Positions 35,537 to 44,993 are shown, counted from the stretch's first letter. The stretch: DNA of 64,000 nucleotides from Hymenobacter actinosclerus (GCF_900111515.1 NZ_FOHS01000002.1:496001-560000), one strand, 5' to 3'. Program-made: numbers and translations. Notes: generated by a model from the sequence alone, not told the origin.

Positions 35537-35570
35537 CCCCGGCCCGCGCCTGCTCAGGCGCGGGCCGGGG
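35537..35570 (+). terminator. GC-rich hairpin after the secreted protein gene
   Basis: A perfect 16-bp stem (35537-35552 with 35555-35570) lies 26 bp after the stop, without a U tract. Confidence 0.65.
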
Positions 35571-35695
35571 TGCATCCAGGGCGCCCCTACCCCATTAAAT
35601 CCGGCTTTCCGAACCGCTTGACAGGGTACAAGGCCTCTAAACGCAACCTTTTAGCAGTCAGTCATCGTCTTAGCGGCAACTGTTTTGCTGGCTGA

Positions 35696-36811
35696 ATGAT
35701 GAATTGCAAACTGCTTCTGTTGCTGCTACTGTTGCTCACCACCGCGCCCGTTGCCCGGGCCCAGTCGCTCACGGGCAGCTGGCAGGGCGTGGAAACCGAC
35801 CCCGGCGAGCGAAGGGGGTACTGGCCCGCCGAGCTGCGGCTGCAGCAAAGCAAATCGGGCAGCTTGCTGGGCGTGCTGTATCAGCAGGATGGGGATGGGG
35901 CCGAAGTGAGCGTGACGTTTCAGGTGCGGGGCCAGCGCACGGCCACTGGGCTGCGGCTGGAGCACGGCCGTAAGCTGCAGGAAACCGGCCAGTCGCTGTT
36001 CAGCTACTGGTGCTCGGGCAGCGTGGTGCTCAGCTACGACGCGGCCGAGGAAAAGCTCACCGGCCGCGCCGCCTACCAGCCCGTCGGCGACTGCGACATC
36101 GGCAATTTCACCTTCTACCGCGTTAAGCTGAAATCGGCCCCCACCGTGCCCGCCGGGGCCGAAACCACCCTGCGCGTGTCGGGCCGCAACGTGCTCTGGT
36201 ACGCCGACGCCGAGGCGCAGCAGCCGCTGGCCAGCGGCAACAGCTTCCGCACCCGCCTGCGCCAGACCACCACCTTCTACCTGGCCCAGGGCTACTACCC
36301 CACCGCCCAGAGCACCCGCGTCCCCATCACCATCCGCGTTAGCGGCCAACCCGCTCCCACAGCAACCCGCCCCGCGCCTCCCGAGTTGTTGGCGCCGCTG
36401 CCCGTGCCACTCCGCCGGCCGTCACTGGCCAGCCAGCTGCCCGCCACCGTGCGGCCGCAGCCGGCCAGTCCGGCGCTGGCGGCTACGCCCACGGTGCTGC
36501 CCACCGTGCTGTTCCGGCTGGGTACGGCCCGGCTGCTGCCCGAGGCCTTCCCGGCGCTCAACCAGCTGGCCGCCACGCTGCGCACCAACCCCGGGCTGCG
36601 GGTGGAAGTAGCCGGCCACACCGACCGCATCGGCGAGCCGGGCAAAAACCAGCAGCTCTCCGAGCAGCGGGCCGCCGCCGTCCAGAAGTACCTGATCCGG
36701 GCCGGCATTGCGGCCGGCCGCATCAACGCCGTCGGCTACGGCGACACCCGCCCGCTCTACCCCGCCCCCGACGAGCGCAACCGCCGGGTAGAAGTGCGGG
36801 CCGTGGAGTAA
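35696..36811 (+). CDS. OmpA family protein
   Basis: This encodes 371 residues. The signal peptide is very Leu-rich (KLLLLLLLLLTTAPVARA). The N-terminal half (about 25-145, SLTGSWQGVETDPGERRGYWPAEL) looks like a beta-rich lipocalin-type or small-molecule-binding fold. A Pro/Ala-rich linker (about 220-270) leads to a C-terminal OmpA domain (about 275-371, VEVAGHTDRIGEPGKNQQLSEQRA) that should bind peptidoglycan. Two adjacent ATGs (35696 and 35699) are equally possible starts. Confidence 0.85.
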   Translation: MMNCKLLLLLLLLLTTAPVARAQSLTGSWQGVETDPGERRGYWPAELRLQQSKSGSLLGVLYQQDGDGAEVSVTFQVRGQRTATGLRLEHGRKLQETGQSLFSYWCSGSVVLSYDAAEEKLTGRAAYQPVGDCDIGNFTFYRVKLKSAPTVPAGAETTLRVSGRNVLWYADAEAQQPLASGNSFRTRLRQTTTFYLAQGYYPTAQSTRVPITIRVSGQPAPTATRPAPPELLAPLPVPLRRPSLASQLPATVRPQPASPALAATPTVLPTVLFRLGTARLLPEAFPALNQLAATLRTNPGLRVEVAGHTDRIGEPGKNQQLSEQRAAAVQKYLIRAGIAAGRINAVGYGDTRPLYPAPDERNRRVEVRAVE

Positions 36812-36849
36812 GGAGCGGAGCGGCAGCCAGGCGCGCCCGCCAACGAAAC

Positions 36850-36879
36850 GCCCGCTCCTGACTGGCAGAAGCGGGCATT
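36850..36879. terminator. Short hairpin between convergent genes
   Basis: A 7-bp GC stem (36850-36856 with 36870-36876) followed by ATTT lies between the OmpA gene and the minus-strand gene ending at 36908. Confidence 0.5.
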
Positions 36880-36907
36880 TGCGCAACCGTCCGGCAAAAT
36901 GCACTGG

Positions 36908-37447
36908 CTATTTGCGGCCCCGGGGTTTGGGCTTGGGCTTGGCCACCGGTGCCGGGGCCGTGCGGCGGGCTTCTTCGCGCTGGTAAAAGGCCACCTCGTG
37001 GTGGTAAGCCGAATAGTCCCAGGAGGGCCGGGCTGCGGCGGCCTGGCGGGCGGCCGTGCGAATGGCGTCCAGCTGCGCGGCGGGCATAAACGACTGCGCC
37101 GAGTCGGCCAGCAGGGCCTGGTGGGTTTGCTCCAGCACCGCTTCGAGAGCCATGATTTCGGCGGAGCCCTTGCCGGAGAGCGTACCCGGCGCGGTGCGCT
37201 GGCGTGCCACACTCTGGCCCTGATAGGTGAAGGCACTGTTGGACGTGGGCGTCGGGATGACTACCGGGGCCGAGGCCGGGGTTTCCTCGGCCACAGCGTT
37301 GGTCTTTACTTTGGCTTTAGCCTTGCTGTTGCGGGCGGCCATACCACCCAGCTGCGTGGCAGCCCGCATACCGCCGAGCAGCAGGCTGGTCTGGGCCTGC
37401 GCCAGGTGCACGCTGGCAAGGAAAAGAAGGGTAAACAAGTACTTCAT
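36908..37447 (-). CDS. Secreted protein, unknown function
   Basis: This encodes 179 residues from MKYLFTLLFLASVHLAQAQ, a clear signal peptide. The mature part starts with a Gly/Ala-rich segment, then low-complexity Thr/Pro (about 65-85), then a helical stretch (EIMALEAVLEQTHQALL) and a basic tail (KPKPKPRGRK). Nothing identifies a function. The upstream in-frame extension is rejected because the signal peptide would be internal. Confidence 0.6.
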   Translation of the reverse strand: MKYLFTLLFLASVHLAQAQTSLLLGGMRAATQLGGMAARNSKAKAKVKTNAVAEETPASAPVVIPTPTSNSAFTYQGQSVARQRTAPGTLSGKGSAEIMALEAVLEQTHQALLADSAQSFMPAAQLDAIRTAARQAAAARPSWDYSAYHHEVAFYQREEARRTAPAPVAKPKPKPRGRK

Positions 37448-37679
37448 CCGGAAAATATTATAGTTAGAAGACAATGCGAAAGTAAGTAACGAAGCGCAAA
37501 TGGCCGGCGCGGAATTCATATCCTGCAACTATCAGCTGGTTACCCCGTTGAACTGGCAGTCAGTCCAATCTACCTATAATACCATACTGGTTTTTCAATA
37601 GTAAATTAGGACGCCCTTCATCCTTTCCATGCGCAGTAATTTATTAGGCTTGCATAACACTTTACTGAACTTTGCGTAG

Positions 37680-37687
37680 TACCTTTG
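37680..37687 (+). promoter_or_regulatory. -7 box (TACCTTTG) of the 45-residue ORF
   Basis: An exact TAnnTTTG match lies 40 bp upstream of the ATG at 37728. Together with the terminator after the ORF it frames a short transcription unit. Confidence 0.6.
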
Positions 37688-37727
37688 CAGCCAATCAGCT
37701 GATTGACACTTATCTAATCACAGTACC

Positions 37728-37865
37728 ATGAAAAAGAGCACCGCCACCTTTTCGTCGCTGCTGCTGCTGGGCAGCTTCGGTTCCTTCCGCTTCCTGGCCG
37801 CCCAAATGCGCGACCTGAGCCTGCACTTCGACCTGCGCGACGAGGAAGAGCTGCACTTCTGCTAA
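37728..37865 (+). CDS. 45-residue small protein, unknown function
   Basis: An ORF of 45 codons begins MKKSTATFSSLLLLG and ends EEELHFC. It has a basic N-terminus and a short hydrophobic stretch (about 8-25), then an acidic C-terminus with a final Cys. A good -7 box precedes it and a strong terminator follows, which argues for a real gene or a small RNA. The hydrophobic part could be a weak signal or membrane segment. Confidence 0.55.
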   Translation: MKKSTATFSSLLLLGSFGSFRFLAAQMRDLSLHFDLRDEEELHFC

Positions 37866-37888
37866 GCTTCCATCGTCCCTTACTTTAC

Positions 37889-37925
37889 CGCAAGCCCCGC
37901 CCCTCCGGCGGGGCTTGCGTGTTTT
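37889..37925 (+). terminator. Terminator of the 45-residue ORF
   Basis: A 13-bp GC-rich stem (37889-37901 with 37907-37919) is followed by GTTTT, 23 bp after the stop codon. Confidence 0.85.
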
Positions 37926-38088
37926 AGGGGCTTAGAAACCGGGCTTCATTTTCAACGCCTTAGCCGCGGGGTCAGAAAAAACAACATCCATTCGCGGCGG
38001 TTTTCGGTACTTCACAGTAGCATCGGCCCGTGCGGGCCGCGCACCTATTATTCACCAGTTGATTTTCAAAACCGATGCTGCCGTAAAA

Positions 38089-38130
38089 AAATCAGCGGCA
38101 TCAGCGGAAAATCAGCGCAAATCAGTGATT
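38089..38130 (+). repeat. Tandem 9-10-bp units abutting the FKBP start
   Basis: Four degenerate aatcagcg-type units run directly into the ATG at 38131, as they do before msrA. An imperfect inverse partner (gattttc and gatgctgccg pieces) lies at about 38060-38083. Confidence 0.7.
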
Positions 38131-38772
38131 ATGGATTTGAATGGCTTGAAAGAGCAAATCAGCTACATCATTGGCCGCGACATGGCCAACAACTTCTCCC
38201 AGCAGGGCCTCGACCTCGACATCGATATCTTTGCCCAGGCAATGAAGGAGGCCCTTACCAACGAGCCCAGCCGCCTCACGCCCGAGCAGATGCAGAGCGC
38301 CATGCAGCAGCTTCAGGAGCAGCTCGGCGGCGGCATGGAAGACGACAACGACGACGACAACCAAAACTCCAGCGATATGGGTAACAGCAAAGCCGAAGGC
38401 GAAGCCTTCCTGCAGGAAAACACCAACAAGGCCGGCGTAACCACCCTGCCCAGCGGCCTGCAGTACGAGGTCATCACCGAAGGCAACGGCCCGAAACCCG
38501 GCCCCGGCTCGTCGGTTACCACGCACTACCACGGCACGCTGCTCAACGGCACGGTGTTCGACAGCTCGTACCAGCGCGGCCAGCCCGCCACGTTCGGCGT
38601 AAACCAGGTAATTGCCGGCTGGACAGAAGCGCTGCAGCTGATGCCCGAGGGCTCGAAGTGGCGCCTCTACATTCCCTCCGACCTGGCCTACGGCAAGCGC
38701 GGCGCCGGCCGCGACATCGGCCCCGACACCACGCTCATCTTCGACGTGGAGCTGCTGAAGGTGAACAAGTAA
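38131..38772 (+). CDS. FKBP-type peptidyl-prolyl cis-trans isomerase
   Basis: This encodes 213 residues from MDLNGLKEQISYIIGRDMANN. An N-terminal helical dimerisation domain (about 1-85, FklB/FkpA type) is followed by an acidic Asp/Asn-rich insert (MEDDNDDDNQNSSD) and the FKBP domain (about 105-213, VTTHYHGTLLNGTVFDSSYQRG, IAGWTEALQLMPEG, LIFDVELLKV). It speeds proline isomerisation during protein folding. No signal peptide is seen, so it is probably cytosolic. The upstream in-frame extension consists of repeat sequence. Confidence 0.92.
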   Translation: MDLNGLKEQISYIIGRDMANNFSQQGLDLDIDIFAQAMKEALTNEPSRLTPEQMQSAMQQLQEQLGGGMEDDNDDDNQNSSDMGNSKAEGEAFLQENTNKAGVTTLPSGLQYEVITEGNGPKPGPGSSVTTHYHGTLLNGTVFDSSYQRGQPATFGVNQVIAGWTEALQLMPEGSKWRLYIPSDLAYGKRGAGRDIGPDTTLIFDVELLKVNK

Positions 38773-38834
38773 TGGGGGCGGCGATGAAATGACGTTCTTG
38801 TCGCTTCATCGTATACCCCTGCCAAAACCAACCC

Positions 38835-39527
38835 ATGCAAGCCCCGCTGCCTCCCCTGCGTCACGTTCCGCCCTCCTGGGTGCGAACCAGTACGGGCGGC
38901 GGCGGGGCTTTTGCGGCCCCGAACCCCGGGCCCGGGCCTGAGCCGGCGGCCACCCCCGCCCCGGTCGAGGCCGAAGTACCGGTGGCGGCCGAGTTCGTTT
39001 CTGAAGCTGCCGAGCCGCTGTTGCCCCCGCCGCCGCCGCCCGAAATTTTTGATACCCTGCGGAGCGAGGATGGCCGGCTGGCCCTCACCAACGACCGCCT
39101 GGAGCTGCAGGACGAGCAGTTTGCCTGGCGCGAGCTGGAGGGTGTGGATGTGCAGCCGGTGCGCTGGCTGCTGGGCGTGCTGCTGGGCGCGTTCGGGTTC
39201 TGCGGCTTCCTGCTGGCTTACCTGCAGTTCTGGCTGAAAACGGCTCCGACGGTGCTGGGGCTCGGGCTGGGCCTGGCGCTGCTGGCCTGGGGCCTGCGCG
39301 GCACCAACCGCTGGCGCGTACACCTGCCGGGCCGGCAAACCCGTTATTTCTCCCTCGGTGGCCCCGCCCGCGGCTGGCAGGCGCTGGCCCGGGAGGCCAA
39401 CCGCCGCATCGGGCAGCGCCACCACGAAACGGCCACGGCTGCCGGCTACTGGTACCAGCAGGCCGCCTTGATGGCCCCTGCTGACGCTACCGAAAAAGAA
39501 CAACCCGACGCTCCTCCACCAGCCTAA
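38835..39527 (+). CDS. Membrane protein with Pro-rich N-terminus, unknown function
   Basis: This encodes 230 residues. A low-complexity Pro/Ala/Gly region (about 1-75, including PPPPPPE) is followed by a strand-rich segment (LALTNDRLELQDEQFAWRELEGVDV), two hydrophobic helices (about 115-135 and 140-155) and a basic cytosolic tail. The arrangement resembles small PH-like membrane-associated proteins. It starts 62 bp after the FKBP gene and may be co-transcribed. No named family. Confidence 0.6.
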   Translation: MQAPLPPLRHVPPSWVRTSTGGGGAFAAPNPGPGPEPAATPAPVEAEVPVAAEFVSEAAEPLLPPPPPPEIFDTLRSEDGRLALTNDRLELQDEQFAWRELEGVDVQPVRWLLGVLLGAFGFCGFLLAYLQFWLKTAPTVLGLGLGLALLAWGLRGTNRWRVHLPGRQTRYFSLGGPARGWQALAREANRRIGQRHHETATAAGYWYQQAALMAPADATEKEQPDAPPPA

Positions 39528-39657
39528 TCAACCGGCTGCGGCCGCACGTGTGCGGCCGTTTTGCATGTGCGCCCCGGCCGCCGGGCCGTCAATTCAGGGG
39601 GGGGCTGTTACCTTCGGCCCCGCTTCTTGCCATTTGCCCTCTTCTACCAGTTTCTAT

Positions 39658-41592
39658 ATGGACGCTAAAAACCAGCATTCAGCCATTTCTACGGCCGGTT
39701 TGCTTATTGCCCTGGGTATCATTTACGGCGACATTGGCACCTCCCCGCTCTACGTAATGAAGGCCATTGTGCCGGGTCAGATTGACCCGCTGCTCGTGTA
39801 CGGCGGCATTTCCTGCGTTATCTGGACGCTCACGCTCCAGACCACCGTTAAGTACGTGCTGCTCACGCTCAATGCCGATAACAACGGCGAGGGCGGCATT
39901 TTCTCGCTCTACGCTTTGGTGCGCCGCCGTGGGGCCTGGCTGTCGGCGGTGGCCATTATCGGGGGCGCGGCCCTGCTGGCCGACGGCGTGATTACGCCGC
40001 CCATTTCGGTATCGTCGGCCATTGAGGGGCTCGAAACGCTGTATCCGGGTATCCCGACGGTGCCCATCGTCATCGGCATTATTGCGGGGCTGTTTCTGCT
40101 CCAGAGCTTCGGCACCCAGATTGTGGGCAAGGCCTTCGGACCGATTATGTTCGTGTGGTTTGGCATGCTGGGCGTGCTGGGCGTGAACGGCGTGATGCAC
40201 CATCCCGAAATCCTGAAGGCGTTCAACCCTTATTACGCCTATAACCTGCTGGTAAACTACCCCGGCGGCTTCTGGCTGCTGGGCGCCGTGTTTCTGTGCA
40301 CCACCGGAGCCGAGGCGCTGTACTCCGACCTGGGCCACTGCGGCAAGGGCAACATCCGCATCAGCTGGGTATTCGTTAAGAGTTGCCTGGTGCTCAACTA
40401 CCTGGGCCAGGGCGGCTGGCTGATGTCGCAGCAGGGCCAGCAGCTGGCGGGCCGCAACCCGTTCTATGAGCTCATGCCCGAGTGGTTTCTGCTCATTGGT
40501 ATCTGCGTGGCTACGCTGGCGGCCGTTATTGCCTCCCAGGCCCTCATTACGGGCTCGTTTACGCTCGTGGCCGAGGCCATCCGCCTCAATATGTGGCCCA
40601 AAGTGAAGCTCAACTACCCCACCGACGTGAAGGGCCAGCTGTTCGTGCCCAGCATGAACCGGCTGCTGCTGCTGGGCTGCATCGGGGTGGTGCTGTACTT
40701 CCGGCGCTCCGAGAACATGGAGGCGGCCTACGGCCTGGCCATCACCCTCACCATGCTCATGACCACGATTCTGCTGAGCCAGTGGCTGCGCTCGAAGCGG
40801 GTGCCGCTGGCCGTAATCGGGCTGTTTGTGCTGGTGTACGGCACCATTGAGGGCTCGTTTCTGGTGGCCAACCTCATCAAGTTCCCGCACGGCGGCTGGG
40901 TGTCGCTGCTGATTGGCGGAATCCTGGTGAGCGTGATGTACGTGTGGCTGCGCGCCTACTACATCAAGCGCCGCCTCACCGAGTTCGTCAAGATTGACCC
41001 CTACATCGAACCGCTCAAGGAGCTGAGCGCCGACGAGTCCATCTCGAAATACGCCACCCACCTCGTGTTCCTGACCTCGGCCGAGCGGCCGTCGGAAATC
41101 GAGTCGAAAATCATCTATTCCATCTTCCAGAAGCGCCCCAAGCGGGCCGATATCTACTGGTTTGTGCACGTCGATACCACCGACGAGCCCTATACCATGG
41201 AATACAAGGTGACTGAGCTGGCCCCCGACGACGCCTTCCGCATCACGTTCCGGCTGGGCTTCCGGGTCGAGCAGAAAATCAACCTCTATTTCCGCAAGGT
41301 GATTGAGGAACTGGTGCGCAACAAGGAAGTGGACATTACCTCCCGCTACGAGTCGCTGAGCAAGCAGCACGTGACGGGCGACTTCCGCTTCGTGGTGATG
41401 GAAAAGTACCTCTCGGTGGAAAACGACTTCCCTACCGTGGAGAAAATTGTGATGCAGGCCTACTTCTACATCAAGCAGTTTATTGCCTCCGAAGACAAGT
41501 ACTTCGGCCTCGATACCAGCTCGGTGAAAGTGGAGAAAGTGCCCCTCGTGATTTCGCCCGTCCGCGAGGTGGCCCTGGAACGCACGTTTTAA
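39658..41592 (+). CDS. kup: KUP family potassium uptake transporter
   Basis: This encodes 644 residues from MDAKNQHSAISTAGLLIALG. Kup proteins take up K+ with H+ across the inner membrane. The signature GIIYGDIGTSPLYVMKAI is at the first helix, about twelve hydrophobic segments follow to about residue 440, and a cytosolic C-terminal domain completes it (SIFQKRPKRADIYWFVHVDTTDEPYTMEY). Length and order are normal. An upstream in-frame start at 39550 adds a non-family peptide. The insertion sequence begins 53 bp after its stop. Confidence 0.95.
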   Translation: MDAKNQHSAISTAGLLIALGIIYGDIGTSPLYVMKAIVPGQIDPLLVYGGISCVIWTLTLQTTVKYVLLTLNADNNGEGGIFSLYALVRRRGAWLSAVAIIGGAALLADGVITPPISVSSAIEGLETLYPGIPTVPIVIGIIAGLFLLQSFGTQIVGKAFGPIMFVWFGMLGVLGVNGVMHHPEILKAFNPYYAYNLLVNYPGGFWLLGAVFLCTTGAEALYSDLGHCGKGNIRISWVFVKSCLVLNYLGQGGWLMSQQGQQLAGRNPFYELMPEWFLLIGICVATLAAVIASQALITGSFTLVAEAIRLNMWPKVKLNYPTDVKGQLFVPSMNRLLLLGCIGVVLYFRRSENMEAAYGLAITLTMLMTTILLSQWLRSKRVPLAVIGLFVLVYGTIEGSFLVANLIKFPHGGWVSLLIGGILVSVMYVWLRAYYIKRRLTEFVKIDPYIEPLKELSADESISKYATHLVFLTSAERPSEIESKIIYSIFQKRPKRADIYWFVHVDTTDEPYTMEYKVTELAPDDAFRITFRLGFRVEQKINLYFRKVIEELVRNKEVDITSRYESLSKQHVTGDFRFVVMEKYLSVENDFPTVEKIVMQAYFYIKQFIASEDKYFGLDTSSVKVEKVPLVISPVREVALERTF

Positions 41593-41644
41593 GTTGCCCG
41601 ACTCCGGATGGTTATTACATAAGTGAAGCCCCGCTGCCCGGCAG

Positions 41645-41697
41645 CTTGTCCTTACCCAAAACTTAGAAAGCGCCGGCCGGTAGGTTGGCGCTTTTTT
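41645..41697 (+). repeat. Left terminal inverted repeat of the IS
   Basis: Begins cttgtccttacccaaaac and matches the inverse of 43184-43235 with about three differences. The GC-rich centre followed by a T run can also act as a terminator that isolates the element from kup. Confidence 0.9.
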
Positions 41698-41721
41698 GGC
41701 GCTTGGCCGTAGCTTTCGAGC

Positions 41722-43178
41722 ATGAGCATTTCCGACACCTTCGGGCAAGCGCAGCAGTGGGCGCAAACGCATTTTGGGGGCGTGGCCCTGGGCCACGCCT
41801 GCCGTAACGCCGGGTGGTGCGCTTGGCCGCCGGCTGGGTGCGCGAGCCGGGGGCGAGCATTCCGCGCCTGAGCCAAGGTAACGCCTACGCCAGCAAGGCG
41901 GCCTACCAGCTGCTGGGCCATGCACAGAGCACGCCCGACGCGCTGCAAGCGCCTCATCGCCGGCACGTGGCCCAGCAGCTGCAGGCCCCCGGCAGCTACC
42001 TGCTCATCGAAGACACGACGGAACTGAGCTGGCCCGAGGCGCTGGAGCGCCGTGCGGGCCTGGGCCCCGTCGGGCAGGGCAAGGCCACGAGCCAGGGCGT
42101 GCTGCTACACTCGCTCGTGGCCGCCGCCTGGCCGGCCCAGGACCCTGACCCGGCCGCCAAACGGCCGGCCCTGCCGCTGCTGGGCCTTTTAGATCAGCAG
42201 TATCACGTGCGCCAGCCCGTGCCCGCGGCCGAGCAAGCGGCCCCACAAAAGGGCTCGCGCCTGCGCAAAAGCCGGGCGCGCGAGTCGGCGCTGTGGAGCC
42301 AGAGCCTACGGGCCGTGGGCCGCCCCCCGGTGGGCACGCGCTGGGTGGTGGTGGCCGACCGTGGGGCCGACATCTACGAGCATTTGCAACAGTGCCAGGC
42401 GCAGGGTCTGGGCTTTGTGGTGCGCGCCGCCCAGGACCGGGCCCTGGTGGCGGGGCCCGCCAAAACGCCGGCGGGCCGCCTCTTCGAGCAGGCCCGTGCC
42501 CAGCCCAGCGCCGGCCGCTTTTCGCTGGCCCTGCGCGGGCGGCCACGCCAGCCGGCCCGCGAGCTGATGCTACAGGTAAGTTTCAGTCCGCCACTGGCTT
42601 TACGGGCCCCACAACGGCCGGGCGGAGCCACGGGCAAGGGCGACCCCGTGCCCGCTAGCGTGGTACGGGTGTGGGAAGAAACGGGCCCCGACGCAGCCCC
42701 CGGCCTGGAATGGCTGCTGCTCTGCGACCAGCCCGTCACCCACTTGGCCCAGGCCCTGGCTTGTGTGCGCCAGTACACGAGTCGCTGGCTGATAGAGGAT
42801 TTCCACAAGGCCCTCAAGACGGGCATGCGCGTCGAGCAACTCCAGTTGCAGACTGCTGCCCGGCTCTTTGCCGCCGCCGCCTTGCTGAGTGTGGTAGCGC
42901 TGGCGCTGGTGGACCTGCGCGAGAAAAGCCGGCTCGAACCCGACTTGCCGGCCGAGACGGCGGGGCTCACGCCGACCGAGTTACGGGTGTTGCGCCACCA
43001 CAGCCGCCGGCCCGTGGACACGGTGCGGGCTGTGTATCTGGCCCTGGCCGCGCTGGGCGGACACCTGGGCCGCACGGGCGATGGCCCACCGGGCTGGCAA
43101 ACGCTGTGGCTGGGGCGGCGCAGCTTACGCTTGCTGGTCGAAGGAGTGCTGCTGGCCGCGCAACTACCTGACGAGTAA
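41722..43178 (+). pseudogene. IS4 family transposase with N-terminal frameshift
   Basis: The N-terminal DNA-binding part starts at ATG 41722 (MSISDTFGQAQQWAQTHFGG, then ALGHACRNA) but the downstream part (VVRLAAGWVREPGASIPRLSQGN and onward) is in another frame. Inserting one C near 41809-41814 would join them. Catalytic motifs are intact: DTTELSW (first Asp), VADRGADIYE (second Asp) and YTSRWLIEDFHKALK, the YREK box with the Glu. A GTG at 41814 could start a 454-residue protein lacking the first 31 or so residues. No slippery heptamer is seen, so a deletion is the simplest view. Confidence 0.85.
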
Positions 43179-43183
43179 ACACT

Positions 43184-43235
43184 AAAAAACGCCGACCTAC
43201 CGGCCGGCGCTTTCTAGGTTTTGGGTAAGGACAAG
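43184..43235 (+). repeat. Right terminal inverted repeat of the IS
   Basis: Inverse match of the left repeat, ending ggtaaggacaag. The transposase stop lies six bases before it. Confidence 0.9.
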
Positions 43236-43364
43236 GTTGCCAGTTGGCAGCCGGGGCTTTTTTGTGGCCGCCAATCAGCTGCTCCACGGCCCGGCTATTG
43301 GATATGCGTGAAATTCTATGTTGCTTATACCCTTGTTCTTCCCTTCACCACAACCCACCATCCT

Positions 43365-44960
43365 ATGCGCAGATTTACCCTCGCGCCGGCCGCCTTACTG
43401 GCGCTGGCCTTCGCCAGCTGTCAGGTTGATAATGACCGCCTGGCCAGCCCCCTGCCCGACCCCAAAGTGGCCCTGACCAGCGCGCAGCTCGACGAGCACA
43501 TTTTCAGCACCCTGCGCCAGCGCGGCGAGTTCGACTGGAACGCCGCCCCGGCCCACACCGTCTGGAGCGCCCTGGAGCAGTCCGACCATGTGCTGTCGGT
43601 GGGCTACCAGCCCACCGGCGGCCAGGCAGGAGCCACCCTACCCGACGATGCGCGCCAGCTGCCCGCCTGGCAGCAGGCCCGCGAGCAGGTACTGGCCCTG
43701 ATTCTGGCTGAAGAACAGAAAGCCAATCCGGGCCTGACCGCCGACAAGCTGCGCGTGTTCGAGGCCAACTCCCTGCCGGTGCTCACGGTAACGGTGCGCC
43801 AACTGCGTACCATTCAGGCCCTGCGCGCCTCCGGCCTGGTGCGCTACGCCGAGCCCATGGGCTACGAGCCCAACGGCCAGCGTCCCGTAACCGACGGGGC
43901 CAATTCCGAGCCGGGCACGGCCAACCGCAGCGGCCTGCTCAGCAGCGGCTGCGGCAACAACACGGCCACCGCCGGCCTCACGGCCGGCCCCGACTATACG
44001 GTGCTATCCGGCGGCGCCAAGTCGTCGTGGAATCAGCAGGACCAGTACCACGGCATTCGGGCGGCCTGGAGCCAGAGCACCGGCCAGGGCCAGAAGATTC
44101 TCATCATTGACACGGGCGCCTCGGGCGAGCAGGAGAACCTGGGCTCAGCCTTCAACCAGGGCCAGAGCAGTGGCCGCACCGTGGAGCGCCTGGTTACGTA
44201 CCCGCGCGCCACCATTTTCGGCATCCCTTACGGCGACACCGAAACGCCCGACGACGCGTGTGGCCACGGCACCAGCATGGCGGGCGCCGCGGCTGCCCCC
44301 CGGGGCACCGACGGCGCCGCCGTAGGCGTGGCTTACAACGCCAATCTGATAGTAGTGCGCGCCGCCACCGACGTGTTTCTGGACGCCAGCCGCGAGGTGC
44401 AGGGCGTTACCGACGCCTACCTGCTGGCCGCCAACCGCGCCGATGTGCGCATCATCAGCATGAGCATGGGCCGGCTCACGTCGTCGGGCCAGATGCGCGA
44501 CGCCATCCGCTACGCTTCCGACAAGGGCAAGCTTATTTTCTGCGCCGCCGGTACGTCGTTCGATTGGTCGGCCGGCTGGGTGGGCGTCATCTACCCCGCC
44601 TCGCTGCCCGAAGCCGTGGCCGTAACCGGCATGAAGGACGACCTGAAAACGCGCTGCGACGAGTGCCACACCGGCGCAGCCGTGGAGTTCACGGTAGTTA
44701 TGCAGCGGACGGCCAACGACCGGCGGCCCCTCACGCTGGCCATGAGCGGCGACGCGCCCAGCACCGTGGGCGGCTCGTCGGTAGCCACGGCCAGCATGGC
44801 CGGCATGGCCGCCGTGGTGTGGGCCCGCTACCCCACCGAAACCAGCACCCAGATTCTGGCCCGCCTGGTGGCAGCCAGCTCCAACCGCAGCCGCCGCGAC
44901 GCCAGCTTCGGCTGGGGCCGCGTGAACGTGGCCACCGCCGTGGGCGCCCCGGCGCTGTAG
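43365..44960 (+). CDS. S8 family serine peptidase, lipoprotein
   Basis: This encodes 531 residues from MRRFTLAPAALLALAFASCQ, with a lipobox ending FASC (Cys about 19). A prodomain-like region (about 30-215) precedes the subtilisin domain. The catalytic triad reads Asp249 (ILIIDTGAS), His301 (CGHGTSMAG) and Ser472 (GGSSVATAS). A Cys pair in RCDECHTG is near 425. It is probably an outer-membrane-anchored protease. The upstream in-frame extension partly overlaps the IS end and lacks family resemblance. No T9SS tail is present. Confidence 0.9.
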   Translation: MRRFTLAPAALLALAFASCQVDNDRLASPLPDPKVALTSAQLDEHIFSTLRQRGEFDWNAAPAHTVWSALEQSDHVLSVGYQPTGGQAGATLPDDARQLPAWQQAREQVLALILAEEQKANPGLTADKLRVFEANSLPVLTVTVRQLRTIQALRASGLVRYAEPMGYEPNGQRPVTDGANSEPGTANRSGLLSSGCGNNTATAGLTAGPDYTVLSGGAKSSWNQQDQYHGIRAAWSQSTGQGQKILIIDTGASGEQENLGSAFNQGQSSGRTVERLVTYPRATIFGIPYGDTETPDDACGHGTSMAGAAAAPRGTDGAAVGVAYNANLIVVRAATDVFLDASREVQGVTDAYLLAANRADVRIISMSMGRLTSSGQMRDAIRYASDKGKLIFCAAGTSFDWSAGWVGVIYPASLPEAVAVTGMKDDLKTRCDECHTGAAVEFTVVMQRTANDRRPLTLAMSGDAPSTVGGSSVATASMAGMAAVVWARYPTETSTQILARLVAASSNRSRRDASFGWGRVNVATAVGAPAL

Positions 44961-44993
44961 CGGTTCTACCCAACCAGCCCTACCACCTCCCAC

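Larger units (their letters stand above)
41645..43235 (+). mobile_element. IS4-type insertion sequence
   Basis: The element is about 1591 bp, bounded by imperfect inverted repeats of about 52 bp and containing one transposase frame in two pieces. The catalytic pattern is that of IS4-type DDE transposases. I found no convincing target-site duplication next to the outer ends as drawn. It sits between kup and the S8 protease gene. Confidence 0.9.

Noticed and set aside
39679-41925. 748-residue minus-strand ORF opposite kup
   Set aside because: Antisense shadow of kup with His/Gln/Arg-rich sequence; kup has full family signatures.
41645-43235. Target-site duplication of the IS
   Set aside because: The 9-12 bases outside the two ends do not match; none is reported.
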